From Arachis hypogaea (lineage: Eukaryota > Streptophyta > Magnoliopsida > Fabales > Fabaceae): a stretch of DNA of 64,000 bases. How positions within the stretch are numbered: the stretch's first letter is position 1; every line of letters starts with the position of its first letter. Of the stretch, positions 1 through 10,886 are shown in pieces. The notes beneath the pieces were generated by a model. That model made no database searches, had not been told where the DNA came from, and was given only the letters and a program-made list of their open reading frames with translations. The stretch is taken from contig NC_092043.1 in the NCBI RefSeq assembly GCF_003086295.3, positions 51,116,598 to 51,180,597 on the forward strand, in the 5' to 3' direction. The position numbers were made by a program, and so were the translations under genes.

Positions 1-3000
1 GACCAGTTTGTTTATCCATCCGTATCTGTAGTTGGGGAATTATCAAATGTAGTCTCCCTTTCTAATTCACCACCACCCCTCCACCTCCACCTCCACCACT
101 ACCACCACCTTTTTCAAAATATGGAGTTCCAACAATTCCTCCACCTTCCCCTCTCTATATTCCCTTTACACAAGAAGATCCTAGACATCTTCTCTTGCCA
201 ACCTCCACTACATCATTTCAAGTTCCACCACCACCACCTTTACCACCATCATCCTTGGCTTTACCATCCTTCACTAATGTAGATAGTAATCCACCACCAC
301 CCTCTCTTTTACCTGAATGTCTACCAACACAACCTCCATCTCCCTTGATTACATGTCCACCACCGCCACCGCCACCGCCACCACCACCGCCACGGCCTCT
401 ACCCCCACCCATTTCAAGTAAGGCTTCACCGCCACCACTACATTCTTCTCCATTAAATGAATTACTTGAAACACCACCACCACTATTTCCTTCATCAAGT
501 GGAGCACCACCTATACCACAACCTCCTCCACCAACACCAGCACTTCCTTCATCAAGTGGAGAACCACCTGCTCCTCCATCAAATGCACCACTATCAACAC
601 CACCATCACTACTTGCTTCATCAAGTGGTGCACCACCTATACTACCACCAGCTCTTCCTCTATCACACGAAGCAGCAGCACCACCACCATCACTTCCTTC
701 GTTAAGTGTAGCACTACACATGCCACTACCTCGCCCTCCTCCACCAATTTATAGAAATCAACCTCCTCCACCTCCTCCAATGAATGAATCACCCTCTCCT
801 CCACCCACTCCTCCGCCTACTCCTCCGCAACCTCCAATGCATGCTATATCCCCTCTGACAATGCATGCAGCACTATCTCCTCCCCCACCTTCTCCGCCAC
901 CTAGTGCTCCTCCCTCACCTCCAAAGCCTGCAGCACTACCTCTTCCTCCACCTTCCACGCATGCAGCACCATCACCTTCGTCAGCTCCGAATCATACAAC
1001 ACCACCTCCAATGCATTCAGCACCACCACCTCCGCCACCTCCTCCCCCACCCCCAATGCATTCGGCACCACCACCTCTGCCACCTCCAACGCATGCAGCA
1101 CCACCTCCTCCCCCACCCTCAATGCATTCGGCACCACCACCACCTCCGCCACCTCCGATGCATGCAGCACCACCTCCTCCTCCGCCACCTCCGCTGTCTA
1201 CAATGCATGCGGCGTCACCTCAGATGCATGGAGCAACACCTCCTCCACCACCTCCGCCGCCGCCGCCGCCGGTGCATGCCGCGCCATCTGGGGTAAATGC
1301 AGCACCACCTCCTCCTCCGCCACCTCCGCCGTCTACAATGCATGCGGCGTCACCTCAGATGCATGGAGTAACACCTCCTCCACCACCTCCGCCGCCGCCG
1401 CCGCCGGTGCATGCCGCGCCACCTCGGGTAAATGCAGCACCACCTCCTCCTCCGCCACCTCCGCCGTCTACAATGCATGCGGCGTCACCTCAGATGCATG
1501 GAGCAACACCTCCTCCACCACCTCCGCCGCCGCCGCCGCCGGTGCATGCCGCTCCACCACGGGTAAGTGCAGCACCACCTCCTCCGCCACCTCCTCCACT
1601 TCCAATGTCAGGAGCGCCACCACCTCCACCACTTCCAGAAGGCCGTGGCCCACCTCCGCCACCTCCAATGCCCAGAGCACCACCGCCACCTCCAATGCCC
1701 GGAGCGCCACCACCTCCACCACCTCCATTTCCCGGAGCACCACCGCCACCTCAGATGCCCGGGGCGCCACCTCCTTCACCTCGAATGCCCGGAGCGCCTC
1801 CACCTCCTCCAATGCCTGGAGCACCTCAGCCACCTCCACCTCCAGATGGAGGTCGAGGACCAGGCCCTCCTCCGCCTCCTCCTCCTGGAAGTCGAGGACC
1901 AGGCCCACCTCCGCCTCCTGCTCCTGGACGTGGTGGCCCAGGCCCACCTCCGCCTCCTGGTAGTCTTCCAGGTGGTGGACCTCCACCGCCTCCCATGGGA
2001 AGAGGTGGTGGAGCTGCTAGAGGGCGTGGGCTCACACGTACTACAGCGATGCCTCGACGATCCCCTTTTAAGCCTTTGCATTGGAGTAAGGTTAGCAGGG
2101 CAATGCAAGGGAGCTTATGGGAAGAATTGCAAAGAAGTGCGGAACTTCAAACGTAATCATTTGAATTTCCATTCTCTCTCTATATAATTTCAATTTCAAT
2201 ATCCTTTACTTAATAGTGTATTAATTGTTTGTTTTACATTCAATCTTAGTGCACAAGAGTTTGACGTTTCAGAGCTGGAGAAGCTTTTTTCTGCAAGTGC
2301 TCCAAAAGCTGCTGATAAATCTGCCAAATCCAAAGCTGCTGCACCCAAAACTGATAAAGTCCAGTTGGTATTCTCTTCTTCTATATATGAATACTCTCCA
2401 AATTCATTTTTCATGTTTGCTTTTCACTCATTCAATTATGTATTTGTACTCTTCATTGAAGATCGATTTACGAAGGGCCTATAATACTGAAATTATGCTC
2501 ACAAAGGTTAAGATGCCACTTCCTGACATGATGGTAATTAAGCTCATTCTTTTCATATAGGCTCCCTCCACTACATTTTTCGCTTTCTTTCCTAACAATT
2601 TTAATACATATTCTCAGGCAGCAGTGCTAGCCATGGATGAGACGGTGTTAGATGGTGATCAGGTGGAAAATCTCATCAAATTTTGTCCTACTAAAGAGGA
2701 GATGGAAACTTTGAAGGTGATGGCCTTATTAAAAATATATGCATAATTTCTTGGATCTTGTTATGATGGCAGTGAGGGGATCTTGCTTCTCTGGCATTTG
2801 ATGTTCTTATTACTATCACATTGCCTATAAATAAGGCTTAGCTTTTGTAATTCCTTGGATTTTGTTTTCTAATTTTGGTTCATCTTGATTATGCTTATTT
2901 AGGGATACACTGGTGACCCGGAGGCTTTAGGAAAATGTGAACAGGTGTGTTAATAAGTTCTTTCAACCAATGTATCATTCTATATTGGTTGTGAGGGAAA

Positions 3001-4865
3001 CATATATTGAACTTATAAGAGGTTCCTCTGTTAATTGATAAGCTAATTGATTCAAGTGTTTGTGTCTTCAAAAATTGACTTATAAAAAAGGCTATTTTGG
3101 TATTTGTTAGTTCAAGCTAAGGACCAGCCTGTGTAATATTTTCATGTTCTTGTTATGCTTCAGTATTTTATGGAGCTGATGAAAGTGCCAAGAGTGGAGG
3201 CAAAATTAAGAGTGTTCTCTTTCAAGATTCAGTTTGGGACTCAGGTTTGCTGACTCTCAAGGTGTTTTGTCTGAATTTGTTTTCAATTTGGTTTTTCTTG
3301 TTTCACTTCACTTTATTTTTTTCCACTTGATGCAGGCTGAAGACTTCAAGAGGAGTTTAAACACTGTGAACTCTGCCTGTGATGAGGTACTTGATAATTT
3401 GCTTACAAAATTAATAAAAGTTTTATTATTATTTATTTATTTTTCTTGTATTTTTGTGGACTGGTACATTTTGCTTTCATAATAGGTCCGAAATTCAGTT
3501 AAACTGAAGGAGATTATGAAGAAAATTCTTTATTTGGGTAACACATTGAATGAAGGCACTGCAAGGGGTATGTTCTTTTAACTATCTTCTAGAACCAATT
3601 TCAATCATGATCACAAATTGAACTGATAGTAGGTGTAAAAATATTTGTACTTGCATGGTACAGGAGCTGCAGTTGGGTTCAAGTTGGATAGTCTCTTAAA
3701 GCTTACTGACACTCGAGCTACTACGGGTAAAATGACACTGATGCATTATCTTTGCAAGGTATAAGTTCCATTTGCAATGCATAATCTAAAGAATTTTGTC
3801 AGAGTACAATAAAGGATGAATCATCTACCAAAAAATGCTTATTTAAAACTGCAGGTCCTGGCTGAAAAGTCTCCATCACTCCTTGATTTTCACCTTGACC
3901 TAGTTAACCTGGAAGCAGCCACTAAGGTGATGATTTGTTTTTGGCTCTTGTATCCACATCATGGATAATGCAATTGCAACACACACACATATATATAAAT
4001 ATATATATATTAATTAGGATACCAAATTTTGCAGATACAATTGAAGATGTTAGCAGAAGAAATGCAGGCACTCATCAAGGGATTAGAAAAGCTTAAACAG
4101 GAGCTTGCTGCATCTGAAACTGATGGCCCCGTGTCTGATGTTTTCCGTAAGGTGTTTAGCCTTTTATGTCACTTTTTGTCTTTCATTGTATCATATCATA
4201 TATAATAAAATTGATGACAAAGAATTCTTTTTCAGACACTTAAAGAATTCCTTTCTATAGCGGAGTCGGAGGTGGAATCTGTAACAAACCTATATTCTTC
4301 AGCGGTAATCTGGTTAAACCATCATTACTGGTAGAATAATGCATAGGACGTGTATAAAGATTTTGTAATTTGTGTGTGGACAGGGTAGAAATGCAGATGC
4401 ACTTGCACTATATTTTGGTGAGGATCCAGCTCGCTGTCCATTTGAGCAAGGTAATAATGCTTACTCTTGTTCTTGTATCAATGACAGGACTTGGTTTGCC
4501 TTGGCTTAATGTATGTATTTCATTGTTGATTGATTACAGTTACTGCTACTCTCTTGAATTTTACAAGACTGTTCCGAAAATCACATGATGAAAATGTCAA
4601 ACAAGCGGAGGCAGATAAGAAGAAAGCGGAGAAAGAGGCTGAAATGGAGAGGGAGAAGGCTAAAGCCGGGACGCCAAGAAAGGGAGACGGCCAGACACCG
4701 AGGAAGTTTGATAGAGACATGGATGGCCAGACGCCAAGGAAGTCTGACATGGATGGCGAGACACCGAGGAAGTTTGACATGGATGGCGAGACACCGAGGA
4801 AGTTCGATAGAGAGATAGATGCGGAGACACCAAGAAAGGGTGACAAAGAGATGGAAGAAAGCTGA
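1..4865 (+). CDS. Class II formin-like protein, 3' part (FH1 + FH2), 5' end outside window
   Basis: Formins nucleate and elongate actin filaments; FH1 binds profilin-actin and FH2 caps the barbed end. The window enters inside the gene. Exons read: 1-2152 (partial), 2250-2367, 2462-2533, 2618-2716, 2903-2944, 3164-3244, 3336-3386, 3486-3567, 3664-3758, 3855-3926, 4035-4151, 4236-4304, 4384-4450, 4540-4865, all with GT..AG introns and matching phase. The first exon is almost entirely proline-rich FH1. FH2 begins with FKPLHWSKVSRAMQGSLWEE at about 2070 and continues through KVKMPLPDMM, NLIKFCPTKEEME, LRVFSFKIQFGTQ, LGNTLNEGTARGAAVGFKLD and DGPVSDVFRK. The AMQGSLWE start and the lack of a transmembrane segment fit plant class II formins (AtFH13/14/20 type), which usually have an N-terminal PTEN-like domain, not visible here. 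Oddities: an apparent -1 frame change near 70-80, a 135-bp minisatellite, and a short C-terminal TPRK repeat before TGA at 4863. Family is certain; the exact orthologue is not. Confidence 0.93.
1197..1601 (+). repeat. 135-bp minisatellite, three copies, inside formin FH1
   Basis: Three head-to-tail copies with period 135 bp (45 codons) start at 1197, 1332 and 1467. Each encodes STMHAASPQMHG followed by a run of prolines, VHAAP and another proline run. Copies 1 and 2 are nearly identical; the third drifts toward its end. The period is a multiple of three, so the frame is kept. Looser MHSAPPPPPP and MHAAPPPPPP units lie just upstream (1010-1190). Confidence 0.95.
4671..4844 (+). repeat. Degenerate short repeat coding six TPRK motifs at the formin C-terminus
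   Basis: Units of about 27 to 36 bp encode GTPRKGD, QTPRKFDRDMDG, QTPRKSDMDG, ETPRKFDMDG, ETPRKFDREID and ETPRKGD. The repeat follows the lysine- and glutamate-rich helical tail of FH2 and runs to the stop codon. It gives a basic, probably disordered tail with repeated T-P sites. Confidence 0.9.
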
Positions 4866-5807
4866 GAAAGCAAAGGAGAAGAAAGTATCCTCCCTTTTCC
4901 AAGATGGACAAGTCTATTTGGCCTCTTAAGGCTGGCGAAATAGCTAGCCACTTTGAGAGCTTCTGAGATGATTCTCTGATGGCATGTTGTTGAATCAGAA
5001 TTCCATTGATCATCATCATCTATGGCTCCACACTCTGGTGATCAGCGCGGGTTCTTCAGATGCTAATGAATATGATGGACGGATGTAAGAAGAAGAAATC
5101 TGCTTCCGCGTTCATCCTTCCTGCACCAGAGCCTCATGCCTTGGGATTGTGAAGCACCAAAGTCCATCTCATCAGTAGTACCATGAAACCTTGTACAAAG
5201 TTGTAACCCCCCCACTACTTTAGGATCCAAATTCTTTCTAATGTAACATAGAAATTAGAGATTTTGGTAGGATATACTTAAGATCATGTTGTATAGGTGT
5301 CAGGTTAAGAAACAGAATTAGAAAATCAGGTCTCTGTACTGTAACTGTAATATAAGTGAAAAGCAGGCCAAAGTTATAGATGTTAGTAAAGTGTAATAGG
5401 TACCCTGGACTCTGAACGGATTTTAACAGTGAAAAATTCAGACAGATTAGTGTTGTATCTATCCAATTATACTAGTTTACTCTTCAGAATTGTTTGCCTG
5501 ATAGTATGAGTTTATAAAGGCTTTTCCAATTGTTTGATGTCACCTTACTACACTAAATAATAGTAGTATAATCCCCTAAATATCTTCTACAACATCCTCT
5601 TAAATACTAAATAAAGTAATTAAGAATGTTATTTAGGAGGATGTATTATCAAAATGAAAGGAAATAAATAAACAGAAGGCTTCATATATTATTCACACTG
5701 TAAAAGATCCAATGTACAATGATAATAAATTGATGGAATAAAAAGAATTCCTTCTTCCCTCTCTGAATATCTGAAAATTCCAACAAAAAAACATGCTATC
5801 TTGTTAC
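4866..5807. other. Convergent intergenic region (formin 3' UTR and 3' flank of the membrane-protein gene)
   Basis: The sequence after the formin stop is moderately GC-balanced to about 5200, as expected of a 3' UTR, then turns AT-rich. The genes on either side converge. I see no ORF or repeat here that deserves annotation. Confidence 0.6.
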
Positions 5808-6791
5808 TCAAGGTAGCTCGTCAAAATTCTTGTTCCCCAAGTAACCTGTGAATTCAGCAGTCAACAGATTCTGGTCTTCTTCGTCAACCAATGATGCTGC
5901 TATCTTGCAGCTTTTGTAGAAAATGCAGCTCACAATTGTATCAAGTATGATGAAAATAGAATACAAATAAGCGATGAGAATGCCCTCTAAAGCAATCCAA
6001 GGCCACAGCTTCCCACCAATCTCATAACTTCTTACAATCCTTATTTGGAACAATGCTTCAATGGCGGCCAGCCCTGCATTCCCAGGCAGAGCCAAGAACA
6101 GAGCCATTGATGTCCTTCCCCTTAGAAGAACACATGCTTTCAGAATCGCCATGTATCCACCTCTTCCCTCCATGCCAGAGAGTGTGAGTGCCATGTTGCA
6201 TATCACAAGCGCATTGGCAAGTATCACCGAGAAGAGAATGCCCCCCACCGCCGACAGGAGAGTCGAGCAGCTCCGGGAGGAAGAGTAGCCGAGGCCTTCC
6301 GTGACGGCGAAGGCCAGGAAGAGAAGGCAAAAGGAAGTTGCATTTGCTGAGAGGATAAAGAAAGAGTTATGAAAATAAGTGTGTAAAAGTGGCTTGTAAT
6401 GTGAGAATATACAAGTAAAGGATGGTGGAATTGTTATGATTGGTTTTTGGTTATTGCTAAGTGCTTGAATTACTGATGCTTTTGCAATGAGGAGAAAAGT
6501 GAGTGTGAATGGAAGGGTGAAGATTGAGGAAGTGATTGTTTGAGAGACTTTGAGGTTGAGAATTGAGAAGAACTGTGATGATGATGGAAACCCTGCAGCA
6601 GAGAATAGAGCCTTGAGGTGATTGAATATATGAAGCATGATTGATGAGGAAGAAGCACAAGAAAAAGAAGAAGAAATGAGTATTGAGGCTGAGAATGGAA
6701 TGGCTAGAAATGCTGCTGTTGAAGTGAAATAGTGATAGTTTTGAAGGAATGTGTAGATTGATCTTCTCAGAATCTTGCTTGAGACTTCCAT
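5808..6791 (-). CDS. Plant multi-pass membrane protein of unknown function, 327 aa, single exon
   Basis: An uninterrupted ORF starts at ATG 6791 (MEVSSKILRRSIYTFLQ) and ends at 5808. By eye there are about six hydrophobic segments: residues 22-50, 90-112, 138-165, 178-205, 228-250 and 268-295. A conserved-looking stretch reads ILANALVICNMALTLSGMEG then RGGYMAILKACVLLRGR, typical of plant-specific uncharacterised transmembrane families (Arabidopsis At1g23830-like by impression). The C-terminus (SLVDEEDQNLLTAEF...NFDELP) is acidic and probably cytosolic. No catalytic motif is visible and there is no evidence for a specific function. Codon use and GC content match the neighbouring genes, and no intron is needed. 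Confidence 0.8.
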   Translation of the reverse strand: MEVSSKILRRSIYTFLQNYHYFTSTAAFLAIPFSASILISSSFSCASSSSIMLHIFNHLKALFSAAGFPSSSQFFSILNLKVSQTITSSIFTLPFTLTFLLIAKASVIQALSNNQKPIITIPPSFTCIFSHYKPLLHTYFHNSFFILSANATSFCLLFLAFAVTEGLGYSSSRSCSTLLSAVGGILFSVILANALVICNMALTLSGMEGRGGYMAILKACVLLRGRTSMALFLALPGNAGLAAIEALFQIRIVRSYEIGGKLWPWIALEGILIAYLYSIFIILDTIVSCIFYKSCKIAASLVDEEDQNLLTAEFTGYLGNKNFDELP

Positions 6792-8968
6792 TGTAAAGAA
6801 TGTGATGAATTATGCATAAAATGAATGAAGACTCTTTTTAAGGCTCAACACAAGAAAAGAAAAGAGGTTGAAGGAATGGAAGTATTTTACCTTAGAGAAT
6901 GTTTTGTTTTGACAGAGTGTGGATTATTCAAAAGGGCACATGGAGAACACCCTTTATCCTTGGCAATTAGTGATTTGGTGTGACACCCTCTTTTGATTAC
7001 TTAAAATGCACATTTCTTAGTAGCTTTATTATTGCTATATTGCCTACAAAATATTTAAATCATTCAGTTATGGACCCATTAGCCTTGAAATTTAAGAGTC
7101 TTTTATGGCTTTAATAAAGGTTCAGTTCAAATATCAGAAAATAAAACAGAATTTACTTTGCGTTTTCTCTTTTTGGATACTTTTCACGTGGGGGTAAACA
7201 AATTGAACGTAGCTTGTAAGATATAATAGCCAAATAGTACTATTCTTTATAGTATATAATAATATGATATGATATATCATATGCTTTGAATTACGTACCT
7301 TCAACTTCTGTCAACAATTATTAGAAAAGGGACCCCAACATAATATGAATACAACACCATTTTAACATTAAATCACATGCTTATCAGTCATTAAAATGGA
7401 TATAGTTTTTGGTAGGGCATTATGCTACATTATATAACAATTATATATCCAGCGAAACTTCATAATATTCTTCTCTTAATCATGCTTTTCTATTCAAATT
7501 TTAAAACAATTAAAAAACAAATAAAGGGCAATTTTAAGAAACTCGAAATTATAATTTATCAAATTCTGGGGTCTAATCTGAGTTGGAGGCATTGTGGCCA
7601 ATGAAAATTTTCTGGTGTGCGTATCTTTCAGTTGGTGAGCTATATGTTCTTTGACCCGGTAAGTTAGTTAGAGGGTTTCCCATTAATTAGTGATAAGGCC
7701 TTATCTTAATTTGATTTGATTTGGTTTAGGTTTAGGATTATAAATAATATATTAATATTACAAATGGCAATATTTTATAGTTAGAGAATTGTTGGTATTT
7801 TAGCTTCCACTTGTTTTCCTTGTTGAGATGTCAACACATTCCGTGACATTCCAACTGAACTTTAATTGTGATTAGGTAATTGGATACAAAATAACAATCA
7901 TGCAAAATTTGAAACATTAGAGGGTTTAGAGAAAAAAGAAAACAAAAACGTAAGAAGACAAAAAGTAAGAAGCTTAGGAGCATGATCAAAATACAACAAC
8001 TATATATATACATAATGCATGTGTGAAGTGTCGGTTCCTTTTCTTTACTATTTCATATTTAAGCTTAAGAACAAAAAAAAACCCACATGTATTGTTTATT
8101 TAAATTGACTTTGACAAATATTATTTTATATGATTAACTAAGTTCAATTTAAAAGTAATGTGATGAGTCTACCTTAAAATAAAAATTATTAGTCTATGTG
8201 ATGAGCATGCACTTGTAATTTAACATTGATTATAATGTGGTTAATCAACATATTTGACCTAACTTGAACTGCATGACATTTGTATAAGATTTCTTCCACT
8301 AAAGTTCCTAGAATAATTCCGGTTTTGAATCTAAATATTGTTAGGCATGTTAGCAATTTATTATTTCTAAAACTAAATGCTCCATAAATATTGAAACAAG
8401 ACTTTCGCGTAATGTGTTATTAATTTATTTTGACTTATTGTCAATATAAAAACAAGGTTTCATATAAATATCAAAGTATACATCATCTAAATCAGCAAAA
8501 ACTTGTAAATAGAAACATGTTATTAAATTAAATAATAATAGAATAATATTTTTTACATTGATAATCTATTATCTACTATTATAATTAATTCATTTGTCAT
8601 AGTTAAAAGCCTATTATTTCCATGTGACTTTATTCTCATATATAATTTAATTATACAAACAGGAATTAAGAAACTCAACAATTAAGTTTAATTAAGGAAT
8701 AAGTTTACTCAAATATTTTATTACTTTATCCATTAATCTTATATTATATTTCTTTATTTAATAAAATGCATATAATTGTGGAGTTTTCAGTAGTTCTGTT
8801 CCTAATATCATTTTATGTGTCTGTTTGCAACAAATATCATTATTCATTTCCCTTCAACAAAATAATGTATCCATCAATGATTTGGGCTAATTTTTTTTGT
8901 TATGGAAGTAGAAGTAGTGATATACCTTAACATTGTAATTTTTGGTGTTTTTTAAAACGGCATAAAGT
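6792..8968. other. AT-rich intergenic region
   Basis: This is the upstream flank of the leftward membrane-protein gene; the first few hundred bases above 6791 should hold its promoter. The rest is AT-rich with only short chance ORFs (for example 7422-7604 and 7831-8013). I recognise no gene or repeat family. Confidence 0.5.
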
Positions 8969-9106
8969 ACACAAATTGGAGGGTCTGATTTGTGTTTCAA
9001 AATTTTTAATTTTTTTTAACACAAATCGGACGGTCCGATTTGTGTACCTCTAGAAATCGGACGATCCGATTTCTGTACCTCTAATAAATCGGACGGTTCA
9101 ATTTCT
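8969..9106. repeat. Cluster of four GC-rich palindromes in AT-rich DNA
   Basis: Four related palindromic units lie at 8969-8995, 9019-9045, 9052-9074 and 9086-9106. The second is a perfect palindrome with 13-base arms (ACACAAATCGGAC, one-base centre G, then the complement). The third has 10-base arms (AGAAATCGGA) around CGA. The first and fourth are decayed. Spacers include two copies of GTACCTCTA. The family is not identified; it may be the end of a transposable element. Confidence 0.85.
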
Positions 9107-9553
9107 ATTTCTGTAGTTAAACAATTCCACATTTGAATATAACACCCCAACAATCCACATTTTAAAAAAACACCGCTACCACTCCAATATTAAAAATAAA
9201 AAGTTCAAGTATTTTGATATGATCATGCATATATTATTATATAGCTTGCAAAATGTAAAGAAACTATTTATATAGTATCAAACATATATAACAAGAAGTC
9301 ACAAAAAAAAACATATAACAACAGAGAAAACACAAAAGAAAACTTTCTAATATGTTATAAGTTTTTACACCAAGCACATTTTCCCTATTTTTTGGTTAAC
9401 TCATGAGCCATGATTTGGAAACCCACCCCACCCCAAAAAAAAAAAAAAAAAAAACAAATTCTCACTTCTCATTTTCTAGCTGTAAAAAAAATCTCACTCT
9501 CGATTCTCCTATATATTAACATATAGTAATCAACCCAAATTAGTAAATTAATG

Positions 9554-10336
9554 ACTATCTGGAGATACTTTTCTTTTCTTTTCGACTATCTGGTGGATTT
9601 GGAGAAGCAGAAATCATAACTTATTTAATATAGATAATTCATGGAGTGCTAGTAAAGTGGTGAGTTTGATTCGTAGTTCAGTAAGGGAGTTTCACACTAT
9701 TTTTGCTATGCATCAATTTCTGTCTCCTCCTTCACTTTGTGCATTGGGTTCCACCTCCAGTTCATTCTGTTAAATTGAATTGTGATGCTAGTTGGTTTGC
9801 TCCTTCTGGTTATGCTGGTTTTGGTTGTATTATTCGCAATCCTGATGGATGTTAGTTGAAAGGTTGCACTGGAAAAGTCGAAGTGTGCAGTATTCTTTTT
9901 GCTGAATTGTATTAAATTTGGAGAGGTTTACTTCTTACTTGGGAGAGTGGATTTCGTGAGGTTATTTGTGAAACAGACTGTTTAGAAGCTCTTTTCTTGG
10001 TAAACCAAAGAATGCTTAGTAAGGATATTCCGGAATGGGATTTTCTTGGTAAACCAAAGAATGCTTAGTAAGGATATTCCGGAATGGGATTTGGCAAAGC
10101 ATATTCAGGATGTTATGAATTGGAATTGGAGAGTCTCTATTCTTTTAATTCAGAGGACTGCAAATAGTGTTGCAGATTGTATGGCTAAAGCAGCTGCTTC
10201 TGTCGCGGACATTCACTCGAATTGGAGCCAACCATGGAGTGAGCTTCAACATCTAATAGATTTAGATATGACCCTAGCCAATTAATTTGGTTTTGTCTCT
10301 TTTTTCTTTCTTTTCTATTTAGTCACAAAAAAAAAA
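9554..10336 (+). mobile_element. 5'-truncated LINE (3' end of the 22862-28542 element family) with 17-bp target-site duplication
   Basis: From about 9560 to the poly(A) at 10327-10336 the sequence closely matches 27821-28542 of the long LINE: the end of the reverse transcriptase ORF, the RNase H domain and the 3' UTR. It is flanked by AAATTAGTAAATTAATG at 9537-9553 and again at 10334-10350 (the leading A residues may belong to the tail), so it is an independent insertion. It is dead: relative to the long copy it has stops from TGG to TAG near 9850 and a stop near 9910, a 2-bp loss near 9741 and a 49-bp internal duplication. Many differences from the long copy are G-to-A or C-to-T. Confidence 0.95.
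9992..10089 (+). repeat. 49-bp perfect tandem duplication inside the truncated LINE
   Basis: Copies at 9992-10040 and 10041-10089 both begin TTTTCTTGGTAAACC and end GGAATGGGA. The long LINE has one copy (from 28252). Because 49 is not a multiple of three it also shifts the reading frame of the RNase H remnant. Confidence 0.95.
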
Positions 10337-10457
10337 TTAGTAAATTAATGGTTTTAAATTTAGAATAGGAATAGAATAAATTAACAAAATTTTCACAATA
10401 AAACTTAGAACTTAAAATAATGTTTCTTATATGATTACTAGCTAAATCATCTTTTAC

Positions 10458-10645
10458 CTTATTCCTCAATCCAACAAACCAAAGATTAATCTGTTGTGAA
10501 TTTCAGTTCCATTTAACAATATATCGTTAGTCAATAGATTATTATATACACAAAGTGAGAATCGAATTCTTAACACTTGTTTAAGCGAATGATTGACCTA
10601 ACTACTCGGTCAGCACAAGCTGGTTCCTCGTAAATCATTCCCTGT
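10458..10645 (-). mobile_element. tRNA-related SINE, copy A
   Basis: On the minus strand there is a Pol III-like A-box region (TGACCGAGTAGTTAGGTCAA) followed about 40 bases later by a B-box-like AATTCGATTCTC, then a non-tRNA tail. The same arrangement and much of the same sequence recur at 60405-60575 and 61618-61740. Ends are approximate, and I could not define a target-site duplication. It lies just 3' of the LON-RING gene. Confidence 0.65.
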
Positions 10646-10886
10646 AATTGGAAACCTGAGTTAAATTCTTAAAGCTGTATTCTGCCAGCATTACTAGCCC
10701 AGATTTTCGTTTACATAAATAAAAATCATGTACATATATTAGAAAAAAGTGGGTTCGACTTCAACCTTATGATACAACAAAAGTGACCTCATTAACAGTC
10801 ATTTATGAGGCCAAAGAATAGAGTGACTTGTAAATGAATTTGCAATAAACAAATATTAAGTTGGAAGCACTCCAAAGCTTGTTTTG

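Noticed and set aside
218..2108. Long ORFs on both strands and other frames across 218-2108 (Gly-rich, His-rich, Arg-rich)
   Set aside because: They are shadows of the formin proline-rich coding region; codon-repeat DNA opens all frames.
8969..9106. Possible CRISPR-like array
   Set aside because: Only four decaying palindromes with short, related spacers in a plant nuclear sequence.
10046..10285. 79-residue ORF resembling an RNase H end
   Set aside because: It is the remnant of the truncated LINE, opened by the 49-bp duplication, not an independent gene.
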